Shown here piece by piece: positions 1 to 7,819 of a stretch of 21,799 nt of DNA. The notes under the pieces were generated by a model that was not told the origin of the DNA, made no database searches, and saw nothing but the letters and a program-made list of their open reading frames with translations. Position 1 is the stretch's first letter; the number at the start of each line of letters is the position of its first letter. Source of the stretch: an uncultured Bacteroidales bacterium (GTDB lineage: Bacteria > Bacteroidota > Bacteroidia > Bacteroidales > Paludibacteraceae); the NCBI GenBank assembly GCA_946619625.1, contig CAMOMF010000100.1, positions 1 through 21,799 on the forward strand. Reading direction: 5' to 3'. The translations under genes were made by a program, and so were the position numbers.

Positions 1-29
1 AAAGTTTTTTGCATTTTCTTGCCAAAAAA

Positions 30-62
30 TTTGCAAAACCCCGTTTCATTAACGTACCTTTG
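30..62 (+). promoter_or_regulatory. Bacteroidetes-type promoter for candidate small RNA
   Basis: A -33 element TTTG lies at 30-33 and a -7 element TACCTTTG at 55-62, with 21 bp between them. This matches the Bacteroidetes housekeeping sigma consensus (TTTG, 19-21 bp, TAnnTTTG). Transcription would start near 67-70. No convincing ORF follows before the next promoter, so the product is probably a non-coding RNA or a leader. Confidence 0.6.
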
Positions 63-66
63 CACT

Positions 67-234
67 CGCAAACGCACACGGAGTGATCGTCCGTAGCTTT
101 TGCGCAGGAAAGAAATTCAGGAGTGCAGACATTACTACCACCTCCGAAAGGTCTCCGAAGGGTTTCCGAAGCGTGAGCAAAATTGTGCAATGCAAATGTA
201 GCGTTGTCTGAACTCCTAATTATTAAATTTTTTT
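67..234 (+). ncRNA. Candidate structured small RNA (unclassified)
   Basis: The stretch after the 30-62 promoter folds by eye into two domains. Domain 1 pairs CGCAAA (67-72) with TTTGCG (99-104), with an inner stem ACGGA (78-82)/TCCGT (90-94). Domain 2 closes with AGGAGTGCAGAC (119-130) against GTCTGAACTCCT (206-217), which is 11 of 12 bases paired with one G/A mismatch. Its loop carries three TCCGAA copies (about 142-166). T runs follow at 228-234 and 239-246, consistent with a termination zone. The downstream gene has its own promoter at 264-295, so this RNA would be independent. I do not recognise a known family: it lacks the RNase P and SRP signature loops and is too short for tmRNA. A 6S RNA is not excluded, but the two-domain shape argues against it. 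Confidence 0.4.
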
Positions 235-263
235 GTGATTTTTTTTACTTTTCTTGCAAAAAA

Positions 264-295
264 CTTGCAAATGTCAAAAAAAAGTAGTAACTTTG
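264..295 (+). promoter_or_regulatory. Promoter of the 319-2941 unit
   Basis: The -33 element is CTTG (264-267), the spacer is 20 bp and ends with an A8 tract (276-283), and the -7 element is TAACTTTG (288-295). The predicted start near 302 gives a leader of about 17 nt before the ATG at 319. The spacer and -7 block are nearly identical to those of three other promoters in the window. Confidence 0.7.
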
Positions 296-318
296 TACCC
301 TCAAAAAACGAAACGGAA

Positions 319-1848
319 ATGAAACAGATAAGAAAAAATATAATATTGTGCCTCTGTTGGCTGACATTCAGCACAGTAATACCAGCAGTCCAAGCCGAGA
401 CCATAGACTCATATGGGACTGAGTTTGTTGCCATTAGCAACTACAAAGCGGGCGAGCACTGCGTCATTACCGCCTTGTTTGAGCCGACGCATGTCACGCT
501 GAGCAACGGGCGCGAATTGGTCCTGATGCGTGGCGAGCGCTTTCGCATCAATGCAGACCAATGGTGCACCCCTGATGGCACTCGGACCCGGTCATTGTAC
601 ATCAAGGCGGATGAGCCCATTCATGTAGAGCACACCACATCGTTTGGTGAGGCGTACGTCACCACCGTCTTGCCCTCACTCAGCTGTGAAGCACAAACGG
701 AGCAACACTACACGTTTTCCCAACGCATGGTCAAGCCGTTATTGTTCATCATCACTCCCGCAGACAAGTTGACCGGTTTTGTTCTGGACGGCAAAGTGCT
801 CAAGATGGATAATTCTTATCTGGTCTCCGGCAGTAGCGAATGGGCATATGTCGTTGTGGATTTGGGCAATCGCAAGGCGGGTTCCGTCCTTACATTATCC
901 GCTCCGACAGACCGCTTCCATGCTGCCATAGTTGGACAGGAATATACTTACCTCAGTCCATGCGAACTGGAAGCCTCCGTCTCGATAGATACTATCCACA
1001 GCGTTCCACAATACGTCATGCAGAATGGTGAACTGACGCAAAGCCATACAGCCGCCATGGATAGTTTGACCAATGAGTTGGACAGCATAGACGACGAACT
1101 GGAGGCAATGGCAGAGGATAGTATCAATCATCATCGTGCCGCCATCTACCTGCAAGGAGCGTATGCCGGTATGCCTTTGAAGATGAGCGATTACAGTACT
1201 TCAATGGGATTGGGCTTTGGTGCTGCTGCAGGTGTGATGTACGAGTTCCAGCATCGGTCTTTCCTGATGCAGACGGGTGCCGGGTTCTATTGGTTGGACC
1301 GGCGCGTGAACATCGCTGACCAGCCAGCTCCTGACCGTTACGACAGGGCACTTTCTGCCGGAATAGAGGTACCCATCCTGTTTGGTAAGAATTTCAAAGC
1401 CGTCTATTACCTCTTTGGCGTCAAACTGGGATTCGACATCTTGGGCAAACAAACATCGGCGTGCTCGCCCTACAAAGTGTCTCCCGCCTCTTCTCAACCC
1501 GTAACTGACGCACCAATAATGGCTCCTGTCATCCGCGAAGGACAATACAACGTTATCTTCGACCTTGATCCACGCGCCAGTGCCGAGTTTGGATTCAACC
1601 TGGGGCAGGAACGTAGCGACATTGTGCAATCACGTTTGGCATTCTTTGCTGATTGGGGCTTCTACCCTATGAATTTTGCACGGGTTCCGCTACCATCTGA
1701 CCCCGTTCCTGTTTCGACTAAGGTTGGAAATCCTGCCGACTATTCCACCTACGAGTTGACACATTTCTACTCGCTTCCGGCATCTCACGGAATATTGCTG
1801 CAGCATTTCCAGGTGGGACTCAAGTTTACCCTCGTGCTGGGTAAATAA
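319..1848 (+). CDS. Secreted outer-membrane protein, IgGFc-binding-like N-half plus beta-barrel-like C-half
   Basis: The protein has 509 residues. I start it at ATG 319: the frame is open from 235, but 235-318 contains the promoter, and the product from 319 begins with a clear signal peptide (MKQIRKN, hydrophobic core, cleavage near AVQA-ET). Residues of roughly 80-240 resemble the repetitive beta-rich IgGFc-binding-type region of Bacteroidetes surface proteins, with paired cysteines and a GQEYTYLSPCE segment. The part from about residue 275 to the end has alternating hydrophobic/aromatic strands and terminates in FQVGLKFTLVLGK, typical of outer-membrane barrels. It probably sits in the outer membrane or is surface exposed. 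It is 10 bp upstream of a DUF362 lipoprotein gene and probably co-transcribed with it. No enzymatic motif is visible. The family call is moderate; export is well supported. Confidence 0.75.
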   Translation: MKQIRKNIILCLCWLTFSTVIPAVQAETIDSYGTEFVAISNYKAGEHCVITALFEPTHVTLSNGRELVLMRGERFRINADQWCTPDGTRTRSLYIKADEPIHVEHTTSFGEAYVTTVLPSLSCEAQTEQHYTFSQRMVKPLLFIITPADKLTGFVLDGKVLKMDNSYLVSGSSEWAYVVVDLGNRKAGSVLTLSAPTDRFHAAIVGQEYTYLSPCELEASVSIDTIHSVPQYVMQNGELTQSHTAAMDSLTNELDSIDDELEAMAEDSINHHRAAIYLQGAYAGMPLKMSDYSTSMGLGFGAAAGVMYEFQHRSFLMQTGAGFYWLDRRVNIADQPAPDRYDRALSAGIEVPILFGKNFKAVYYLFGVKLGFDILGKQTSACSPYKVSPASSQPVTDAPIMAPVIREGQYNVIFDLDPRASAEFGFNLGQERSDIVQSRLAFFADWGFYPMNFARVPLPSDPVPVSTKVGNPADYSTYELTHFYSLPASHGILLQHFQVGLKFTLVLGK

Positions 1849-1858
1849 AAACACACAT

Positions 1859-2941
1859 ATGAATCACATTCTAAAAATCAGTTTGATTATGTTAGTAGGT
1901 TCTTCTCTTCTTTGTTCTTGTGGCAAGAATGCCGCTACTGCCAATGGTGAAAAGCCGGTAGCAGGTAAAGACGGCAACAAGTACGTACCTTATGCCGACA
2001 GAACAGGCGATGAAGCCGTGGTCTATTTCACACGCAACCTCTCGCCGGAAGGATTGATTGCTGCCTACGAGAAAGTGAGTGCGCCCATCACAGGCAAAGT
2101 GGGCATCAAATTACACACCGGAGAACCCCACGGTCCCAACATCATCCCCGCAGAATGGGTGAAAAAACTCGTCGAAAAAGACCTGCCGGACGCTACCATT
2201 GTTGAAACCAACACCTACTACGAGGGAGACCGTTTCACTACCGAGCAACACCGCAAGACTATCGCTGTGAATGGATGGACCTTCTGCCCCGTGGATATCA
2301 TGGACGAGGAAGACACGGTCACGCTACCCGTAAAGGGCGGCAAGTGGTTCGATAAAATGTCTGTCGGGAGCCATATGCTCAACTACAATTCGCTGCTGAT
2401 CCTTACTCACTTCAAAGGACACACCATGGGTGGTTTCGGCGGCTCAAACAAGAATATCGGCATTGGGTGTGCTGACGGCAGGGTTGGTAAGATGTGGATT
2501 CATACCCGTACCGGCAAACCCAACCGCTGGGATATCAGCGAAGAGGAACTGATGGAACGTATCAGCGAATCGACCAAAGCCACTATTGACCATTTTGCAG
2601 ACCATATCTCATACGTGAACGTAATGCGGAACATGTCCGTTTCATGCGATTGTGAAGGTGTGGCTGCTGCACCTGTTGTTACGCCTAATGTTGGAATCCT
2701 CTCTTCCACGGATATTCTTGCCGTAGATCAGGCATGCGTGGATATACTCTACGCCATGACCAAAGAAGAGAATCACGCCATGATTGAACGTATCGAGACG
2801 CGCCATGGGCTCCGACAACTGTCTTACATGAAAGAACTGGGCATGGGGCATGACCGCTATATCCTTATTGATTTGGACAATGGAGGCAAACGTATCACCG
2901 CTGCCGATGCCGCCAAAGACTTGAAACCGTTTGTAAAATAA
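1859..2941 (+). CDS. DUF362 domain lipoprotein
   Basis: The protein has 360 residues. An N-terminal lipoprotein signal has its lipobox at L18-C19-S20-C21, so the mature protein is lipid-anchored at Cys21. The body has DUF362 hallmarks: a VGIKLHTGE segment near 81-89, THFKGHTMGGFGGSNKNIG near 183-201 followed by a GCADGRVGK run, and SCDCEGVAAAPVVTPNVGIL followed by AVDQACVDIL (about 262-297). DUF362 proteins are often found near redox or Fe-S systems. This one has no ferredoxin-type four-cysteine cluster, only the C-D-C pair near 263-265, so its function is unknown. It follows the barrel protein gene by 10 bp and ends before a strong terminator, making it the last gene of a two-gene unit. Confidence 0.85.
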   Translation: MNHILKISLIMLVGSSLLCSCGKNAATANGEKPVAGKDGNKYVPYADRTGDEAVVYFTRNLSPEGLIAAYEKVSAPITGKVGIKLHTGEPHGPNIIPAEWVKKLVEKDLPDATIVETNTYYEGDRFTTEQHRKTIAVNGWTFCPVDIMDEEDTVTLPVKGGKWFDKMSVGSHMLNYNSLLILTHFKGHTMGGFGGSNKNIGIGCADGRVGKMWIHTRTGKPNRWDISEEELMERISESTKATIDHFADHISYVNVMRNMSVSCDCEGVAAAPVVTPNVGILSSTDILAVDQACVDILYAMTKEENHAMIERIETRHGLRQLSYMKELGMGHDRYILIDLDNGGKRITAADAAKDLKPFVK

Positions 2942-2946
2942 CCTCT

Positions 2947-2978
2947 AATAACCTGTCTTTTCGAAAAATAACCTGTCT
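2947..2978 (+). repeat. Short direct repeat after the DUF362 gene
   Basis: AATAACCTGTCT occurs at 2947-2958 and again at 2967-2978, a 20-bp period. It sits in the 3' untranslated region just after the DUF362 stop codon. No function is apparent. The rest of the 2942-3172 gap contains only the terminator and a weak TAAGG/CCTTA hairpin close to 3160. Confidence 0.5.
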
Positions 2979-3039
2979 ATGGAGCGATAAAACTGACTTG
3001 TCTAAAATCAAATGGCCTTGTCGTTTTAGAAAAAAAATG

Positions 3040-3062
3040 AGGACTCCCGCAGAAGGAGTCCT
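3040..3062. terminator. Bidirectional intrinsic terminator
   Basis: A perfect 8-bp stem AGGACTCC (3040-3047)/GGAGTCCT (3055-3062) has a 7-nt loop. It is followed by TTATTTT on the plus strand and preceded by an A8 run (3030-3037), which reads as a U tract on the minus strand. It lies between the converging 319-2941 unit and the minus-strand 3173-5167 gene, so it can stop both. Confidence 0.85.
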
Positions 3063-3172
3063 TATTTTATATATACCTTGGTATTATGTGTACTTGTCTA
3101 TGTGCAAGTTATAGTCCTTATTTATATAGTCGCGCCTTACTATAAACTCTTACTTTAGAATAAGGTTACGCC

Positions 3173-5167
3173 TTACTTTTTACTTGCCGCTTTTTCCTGT
3201 TTCGGTCCGTCAAGGACTTCATATACACTATTGTTTGATTTGTACTCCGGCACGATGTCTTTCATCTTACGCACCGTAGCCATGTTGTCGTATTGCTTGG
3301 AGATTTCCACCAGCTCGTTGATATCTTTCTCCACCTCGGCGTAGTCGTACTCGCGAACTTGTGCAATACGAATCTTCTCATGGAACGTAGGCTTGGTTCC
3401 CTCCAACTCGTTAAGCACTTCCTCGTACAATTTCTCGCCTTCGCGCAAGCCCGTGTACTCTATTCTTACGTTCTTGGCGTTAGACAGCGCTATCATACGT
3501 TTTGCCAAATCGGCAATGCGAACGGGCTGTCCCATATCGAAAACGAATATTTCGCCGCCATTTCCTTTCGTTCCGGCTTCCAACACCAGTTTGCACGCCT
3601 CGGGGATAAGCATGAAGTAACGGACAATGCGCTCATCGGTAACTGTCACCGGACCACCCCTCTTGATTTGCTCCTTGAAGAGCGGAATAACCGAACCATT
3701 GGATCCGAGCACATTACCGAAACGAGTGGTGACGAACTGCGTATAGTCTGCGGCATGTTCACCCTCTTTCCAATTCTCCATGGCTTCCAACTTCAGTTTG
3801 CGGTCAAGACTCTGAACATAGATTTCGCATATACGCTTGCTGCAACCCATTACATTCGTCGGGTTAACTGCTTTGTCAGTTGAAATCATCACAAATTTCT
3901 TTACACCATACTTCACACTGAGGTCGGCAATCACCTTCGTACCATACACGTTGTTCAGAACCGCCTCACTGGGGTTATCCTCCATCATCGGCACATGTTT
4001 GTATGCGGCAGCATGGAACACGTATTCGGGACGGAACGTAGAGAAAATATGTTCCATACGAGTGCGGCGGCTGATACTGGTCACCACTACCTGACATGGC
4101 ACCTCCGGATAATCTTTTTTCATCATAAGGCGCACGTCGGGTTGCGGCGTTTCTGCCTGATCTATCAGCATCATCGATGCCGGCTTGAACTGAGCCACCT
4201 GACGAACAATCTCCATGCCTATACTGCCGGCAGACCCGGTGATAAGGATGCGTTTGCCTACCAATTGCTCACCTACAGAAGCCATGTCCACACGAATCTC
4301 AGAGCGCGGCAGAAGGTCTTCTACCGACACCTCTTTTAGTTGCATGTGCTCCATCTGTTCCTCCGTCAGCACACCATTCTGCTTGATGGCTTCCTGCGCT
4401 TCGTGCGCCATAAAGATTTTGCAACCTGCATTGATGAACAAGTCTTGCAATTTCTGGTTGCGGCGGAACTCTTCCTCGCGCAACGGACTAATCAGTATTC
4501 CCTGAATCTTCTCTTTCTTGATAATGGCTACCAGGTCATCATCCGGAGAATAGACAGGAACACCCATTAACTGTTTGTTGTGAATACGAGGTTCATGGGA
4601 GATAAATCCCTTCAACTCGAACTGTGCAGGACTCTGTGAACGGATATTCTTTGCCAATCCCACTCCACCTTTCAGCGCTCCGAAGATAAGTACACGCATG
4701 GCGGAAGAATCTGTATTGGAGATGTCGAATAACAGTTTCACCAGGATACGCATAGCCCACATCAGCAGCGTGGACAACCCGAAGGCTAAGATGATACGAA
4801 TAGGCGTGAAAACGCAAAAGACAGTGAATCCCTGCCAATTGCAAAAGAAATAAAGGACTAATGCCAAAACAATAGACGTGATGTTGGCATAGGTCAGTTT
4901 CAGCAAATCCACGAAACTGGAATAACGCAGTACGCCGGAATAGGTGTGAAAACAACGGGCTCCCACCCAACTTAAAACAGCATACAGCAGTGATGTGTAC
5001 ACTACAGCGCGGCGGTAATCATATGTTACTTGTGTATTGCTGGTTGCCCAAAAAACAAATATTGCAGATACAAATACTATCAAAGCATCTGCTATCAAAA
5101 TCACCCAATACGGAAGAACCCGCTTGTTAAAATACCAGTTTGATACTTTCTTCAGTACATTATCCAT
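3173..5167 (-). CDS. Membrane-anchored nucleotide-sugar 4,6-dehydratase, WbpM/CapD/FlaA1 family
   Basis: The protein has 664 residues from the ATG at 5165-5167; an upstream TTG at 5179 is less likely. Several N-terminal membrane segments (roughly residues 18-145) are followed by a nucleotide-binding CoA-binding-like domain (about 155-265) and a C-terminal extended-SDR domain with TGSAGSIG (about 310-317) for NAD(P). The catalytic stretch STDKAVNPTNVMGCSK (about 429-444) puts Met where classical SDRs have Tyr, the Ser-Met-Lys triad of the long WbpM-type enzymes. These convert UDP-GlcNAc to the 4-keto-6-deoxy sugar at the inner membrane as the first step of capsule or O-antigen sugars such as QuiNAc/FucNAc. 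Length matches the family. It has its own promoter and no neighbouring glycosyltransferases, so it acts here as an orphan or as the edge of a locus outside the window. Confidence 0.92.
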   Translation of the reverse strand: MDNVLKKVSNWYFNKRVLPYWVILIADALIVFVSAIFVFWATSNTQVTYDYRRAVVYTSLLYAVLSWVGARCFHTYSGVLRYSSFVDLLKLTYANITSIVLALVLYFFCNWQGFTVFCVFTPIRIILAFGLSTLLMWAMRILVKLLFDISNTDSSAMRVLIFGALKGGVGLAKNIRSQSPAQFELKGFISHEPRIHNKQLMGVPVYSPDDDLVAIIKKEKIQGILISPLREEEFRRNQKLQDLFINAGCKIFMAHEAQEAIKQNGVLTEEQMEHMQLKEVSVEDLLPRSEIRVDMASVGEQLVGKRILITGSAGSIGMEIVRQVAQFKPASMMLIDQAETPQPDVRLMMKKDYPEVPCQVVVTSISRRTRMEHIFSTFRPEYVFHAAAYKHVPMMEDNPSEAVLNNVYGTKVIADLSVKYGVKKFVMISTDKAVNPTNVMGCSKRICEIYVQSLDRKLKLEAMENWKEGEHAADYTQFVTTRFGNVLGSNGSVIPLFKEQIKRGGPVTVTDERIVRYFMLIPEACKLVLEAGTKGNGGEIFVFDMGQPVRIADLAKRMIALSNAKNVRIEYTGLREGEKLYEEVLNELEGTKPTFHEKIRIAQVREYDYAEVEKDINELVEISKQYDNMATVRKMKDIVPEYKSNNSVYEVLDGPKQEKAASKK

Positions 5168-5224
5168 AGTACAAACCAAAAACTATAATCTAAATCTATA
5201 CTTTTAATTCTCTGTTTTCAGACT

Positions 5225-5245
5225 CTTTTATGTTCAGCATAAAAG
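5225..5245 (-). promoter_or_regulatory. Hairpin at the 5' end of the WbpM-like transcript
   Basis: A perfect 8-bp inverted repeat CTTTTATG (5225-5232)/CATAAAAG (5238-5245) with a 5-nt loop begins about 10 bp downstream of the -7 box, so it would form the very 5' end of the mRNA or serve as a dyad operator. The leader from here to the ATG is about 60 nt. Confidence 0.5.
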
Positions 5246-5255
5246 ATTTGGACTG

Positions 5256-5287
5256 CAAAGGTACGACTTTTTTTTGATATAAACAAA
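5256..5287 (-). promoter_or_regulatory. Promoter of the WbpM-like gene
   Basis: Read on the minus strand: -33 TTTG (5287-5284), a 20-bp spacer ending in an A8 tract plus GTCG, then -7 TACCTTTG (5263-5256). It is an excellent match to the Bacteroidetes consensus and to the other promoters here. Confidence 0.75.
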
Positions 5288-5353
5288 TATTTTCCAAAGA
5301 AAAACACTTTTCAGGTAAAAAAATCACTCTCTTTGCTAATAAATGACCTATTT

Positions 5354-5383
5354 TGAGAAAAATTATTAACAATTAACCATAAT
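5354..5383 (-). terminator. Weak candidate terminator of the fabI-to-EamA operon
   Basis: On the minus strand, ATTAT-gg-TTAA / TTAATAAT can pair around a short loop (5362-5383) and is followed by AATTTTTCTC. The stem is all A-T, so termination would be weak. It is the only terminator-like structure between the stop codon at 5440 and the next promoter at 5287. Confidence 0.3.
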
Positions 5384-5439
5384 TCCGACCTGTTTAGTCA
5401 AAGCGATTTGCTCGGTATTATCTTTCATATTGGCGCAAC

Positions 5440-5793
5440 TCATCTTGCAATCAGGTAGCAGCCTGCCATGATGCAAAGAATGCCTGTCCACTGGGTAATG
5501 CTGATACTTTCGTGAAAAACCACCGATGCAGCCAGCATGCCAAATATGTAGGTCAGACTGGTGAGCGGATAAGCAATCGAGAAAGGAAAATTCTTGATGA
5601 TATACATCCACAGCACTGCGGCACCAAGGAAAGCCACACCGGTTCCCAACCACCACCAATTCAGGAAAATGGAGTTCAACCAGAAATCTTTTGTCCACGC
5701 AAACGCAGACATTCTTTGCAGGGCAAATTTTAGCAGGATTTGTCCCATGCAGAGCAGAAAACTCTGAAGTATTGAAAGTAAAATTAGTTGCAT
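5440..5793 (-). CDS. Small four-TM EamA/ArnE-like (DMT superfamily) membrane protein
   Basis: The protein has 117 residues with four hydrophobic segments (about 2-20, 40-62, 70-92, 98-116). FPFSIAYPLTSLTYIFG and the final QWTGILCIMAGCYLI match the half-size EamA/SMR-like subunits such as ArnE/ArnF, which dimerise to flip lipid-linked substrates, and small multidrug-resistance proteins. Its ATG overlaps the end of the upstream ketosynthase gene by 10 nt, so it is translationally coupled and is the last gene of the operon. From context I infer that it moves a lipid or lipid precursor across the inner membrane; the sequence alone does not show the substrate. Confidence 0.8.
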   Translation of the reverse strand: MQLILLSILQSFLLCMGQILLKFALQRMSAFAWTKDFWLNSIFLNWWWLGTGVAFLGAAVLWMYIIKNFPFSIAYPLTSLTYIFGMLAASVVFHESISITQWTGILCIMAGCYLIAR

Positions 5794-7505
5794 GATAATA
5801 CAAGTGCTTTAGCAGTTTTAATATTGTCAATTTTTGTCGTACGTAGCAGTTTTTGCCAGTCTTCTTGCTCTTCTTCGTATTCGCAAACAAGCACGTTCTT
5901 TATGTCCGTTCCTGCCAGTTGGAGATATGCATCCGTTTGTGCCATTTGGGCAGAATGGTTTCCACAGGAAAAGGTGCAATTATAGCCATGACAGCCCAAC
6001 ACTATTGCCAGTGTTGAAGCGGGTGTGTTATGTGTTGATTGCATGAAAAGTGACGGACTGAATCCTTCCTCTCCGTTCTCAATCATCGATTTCAGTAAAG
6101 AGACCGTAGGGGTTATCCCACCCCACCTTGTGCTAACAATAATGGCATCAGGGATGTCAATGTTGGCCTCTGACAAGGCGCGTTTGGCAGCGACAATCAA
6201 CCTACGCATTTGCGGCGACGTACGACGCGCTTGCATGGGTGTAAGATATGGCTTGGTGTCGGCATCTTCTTCTACACTATATATAGAAGTGGTAGAAATA
6301 GCTTTGTTTCCACGATGATTTTCATTGGGGGTATTTTTGCCGTCCATGTTATCACCCGGCAAAGGCAAGTCTGCCGGCTTGCAGGAAAGGACTAATGAGG
6401 AGTCGTTACCGCCAAACCCGAATGCATTGGTAAGCACATATTGGTATCCACGTGCGTGCATGAGCATTAAGCAGAATACTGCTTCAATACTGCCGGAAGC
6501 AGATGTGGTATGCCCGGTCAGGTTCTTGGTGCTACGCGGTTCCTGCCATCGCGGAGATTGAAACGGCGTACCGAACAGCCGTTCTATTGCCTGTGCTTCC
6601 GAGGCATCGTTGTTTGGGGTTGCCGTACCGTGCGCATTGATATACTGAATATCACATGGTTGCAATCCTGCAAGGCGAAGAGCGTCCTGCATGGACAAGA
6701 AAGCGCCTTCGCCGTCAGGAGACGAGGCTGTTTGATGAAAAGCATCGCAACGATTAGCGTAACCTGCTATATATCCGTAGATATGCGCGCCACGGTTCAG
6801 AGCTTCATTCTCATCCTCCAAAAGGAGGTAGGCTGCGCCCTCTCCCAAATTGATTCCATCCCGGTCTTCATGGAAAGGACGGCATATTTTCTCCGAAAGT
6901 ATTCCCAGACTGCCAAATCCGTTCAAATGGAAACGGGTGAGAGCCTCCACACCACCAGCAAGAACACGTTTGACTTGACCTTGACGCATTTGGTTGGCTG
7001 CAAAAATGATTGCATTCAGGGCAGAGGAGCAAGCCGTAGAGATGGTCACAGAGTTTTGTGCCGTGCCAATAAACGTACTAATCATTTCCGCCGTACTGCC
7101 CGCCTCGTGCTGACAAATAGCGTTGATGTCAGAATAGTCGCCCTGAAACCATCTATCTACACTGTTTTCGGTCAAATCCATTCCGCCTACAGTCGTACCG
7201 TTTACAAGCATTAGTTGCCGCACCTGTTCGTTTGACAGTGATGCATCTTGCAGTGCTTCGCGTGCCGCCAAAGTGCCAAGCAGTACATTGCGGTTAATCT
7301 CAGGAGTTACGGATGGGATTTCAAGCAGTTGCCGAAGTTGTTCGTTGGTAAGTTTGACCTCCCCTACAGGCCATTCTTTGTGCAATGTGTTGAGAATCTG
7401 CGGAGCAGCGACACCCGAATTGCCGGCAAGCAAATTCTCTTGATTTGCCTGCTTGCCAACACCTAACGCTGACACAATTCCAATGCCTGTAACTGCAATC
7501 CTCAT
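5784..7505 (-). CDS. Beta-ketoacyl-ACP synthase fused to a chain-length-factor-like domain
   Basis: The protein has 573 residues. Residues 1-375 are a FabF-type ketosynthase with the nucleophile in STACSSA (Cys159), NAHGTAT (His292), KNLTGH (Lys327, His332) and the closing FGFGG (about 362-366), so the Cys-His-His set is complete. It condenses an acyl chain with a malonyl unit on ACP. The segment between the second His and FGFGG is about 28 residues shorter than in E. coli FabF. After a polar linker (about 378-415), residues 418-573 match the Ketoacyl-synt_2 (PF13723) type of domain, with ARRTSPQMRRL, SPSLFMQSTHNTPAS and a final VLVCEYEE strand. That domain is usually a separate protein in aryl polyene and dialkylresorcinol pathways. 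It starts 3 nt after the ACP gene and overlaps the EamA gene. Confidence 0.9.
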   Translation of the reverse strand: MRIAVTGIGIVSALGVGKQANQENLLAGNSGVAAPQILNTLHKEWPVGEVKLTNEQLRQLLEIPSVTPEINRNVLLGTLAAREALQDASLSNEQVRQLMLVNGTTVGGMDLTENSVDRWFQGDYSDINAICQHEAGSTAEMISTFIGTAQNSVTISTACSSALNAIIFAANQMRQGQVKRVLAGGVEALTRFHLNGFGSLGILSEKICRPFHEDRDGINLGEGAAYLLLEDENEALNRGAHIYGYIAGYANRCDAFHQTASSPDGEGAFLSMQDALRLAGLQPCDIQYINAHGTATPNNDASEAQAIERLFGTPFQSPRWQEPRSTKNLTGHTTSASGSIEAVFCLMLMHARGYQYVLTNAFGFGGNDSSLVLSCKPADLPLPGDNMDGKNTPNENHRGNKAISTTSIYSVEEDADTKPYLTPMQARRTSPQMRRLIVAAKRALSEANIDIPDAIIVSTRWGGITPTVSLLKSMIENGEEGFSPSLFMQSTHNTPASTLAIVLGCHGYNCTFSCGNHSAQMAQTDAYLQLAGTDIKNVLVCEYEEEQEDWQKLLRTTKIDNIKTAKALVLSCN

Positions 7506-7508
7506 GAA

Positions 7509-7763
7509 TTATTTTGTCCGGTGGTTATCAATATATTCCGCCATAGTGTCAATGCTGGCAAGAACGGCCTTGGATTCTTCTTTGTTGGCGAATTTGATGC
7601 CATAGTTCTTATCCATGACCATAAGCAGTTCCAGCGCGTCAATAGAATCCAACCCCAGCCCCTCGCCGAAAAGAGGTGCGGCATCGTCAATATCAGCGGG
7701 TTGCATTCCTTCCAGATTAAGTGCCAGGATAATTTGATTTTTCAGTTCTTCTTTGTTAATCAT
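7509..7763 (-). CDS. Acyl carrier protein
   Basis: The protein has 84 residues from the ATG at 7761-7763; a TTG three codons upstream is the only alternative. The GLDSIDALELL motif carries the phosphopantetheine attachment Ser40, and the short acidic four-helix composition is typical of ACP. The DSID rather than DSLD core and its position between two ketosynthase genes point to a dedicated carrier for this pathway rather than the housekeeping AcpP. The gap to the downstream ketosynthase is 3 nt. The gap to the upstream one is 56 bp and very A/T rich. Confidence 0.93.
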   Translation of the reverse strand: MINKEELKNQIILALNLEGMQPADIDDAAPLFGEGLGLDSIDALELLMVMDKNYGIKFANKEESKAVLASIDTMAEYIDNHRTK

Positions 7764-7819
7764 ATGATTCAATGTATATCTTTTTTATTAAATTATGTTC
7801 AATGTTATTTTTTTTATGT

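Noticed and set aside
67..234. tRNA, tmRNA, RNase P, SRP RNA or 6S RNA
   Set aside because: No cloverleaf, no tag reading frame, no GAGGAAAGUCC-type RNase P core, no SRP tetraloop region. 6S is not excluded, but the two-domain fold does not fit well.
5376..5438. Possible 20-residue peptide MKDNTEQ... downstream of the EamA-like gene
   Set aside because: Too short, no ribosome site or family support; it is only the tail of the rejected 174-residue frame.
5366..5890. 174-residue minus-strand frame overlapping the EamA-like gene
   Set aside because: It overlaps both the four-TM gene and the ketosynthase end in another frame and has no recognisable family; the EamA-like protein has clear membrane segments and a coupled start.
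6510..7214. 234-residue plus-strand frame opposite the first ketosynthase
   Set aside because: Antisense shadow of a strongly supported gene; composition and motifs belong to the minus strand.
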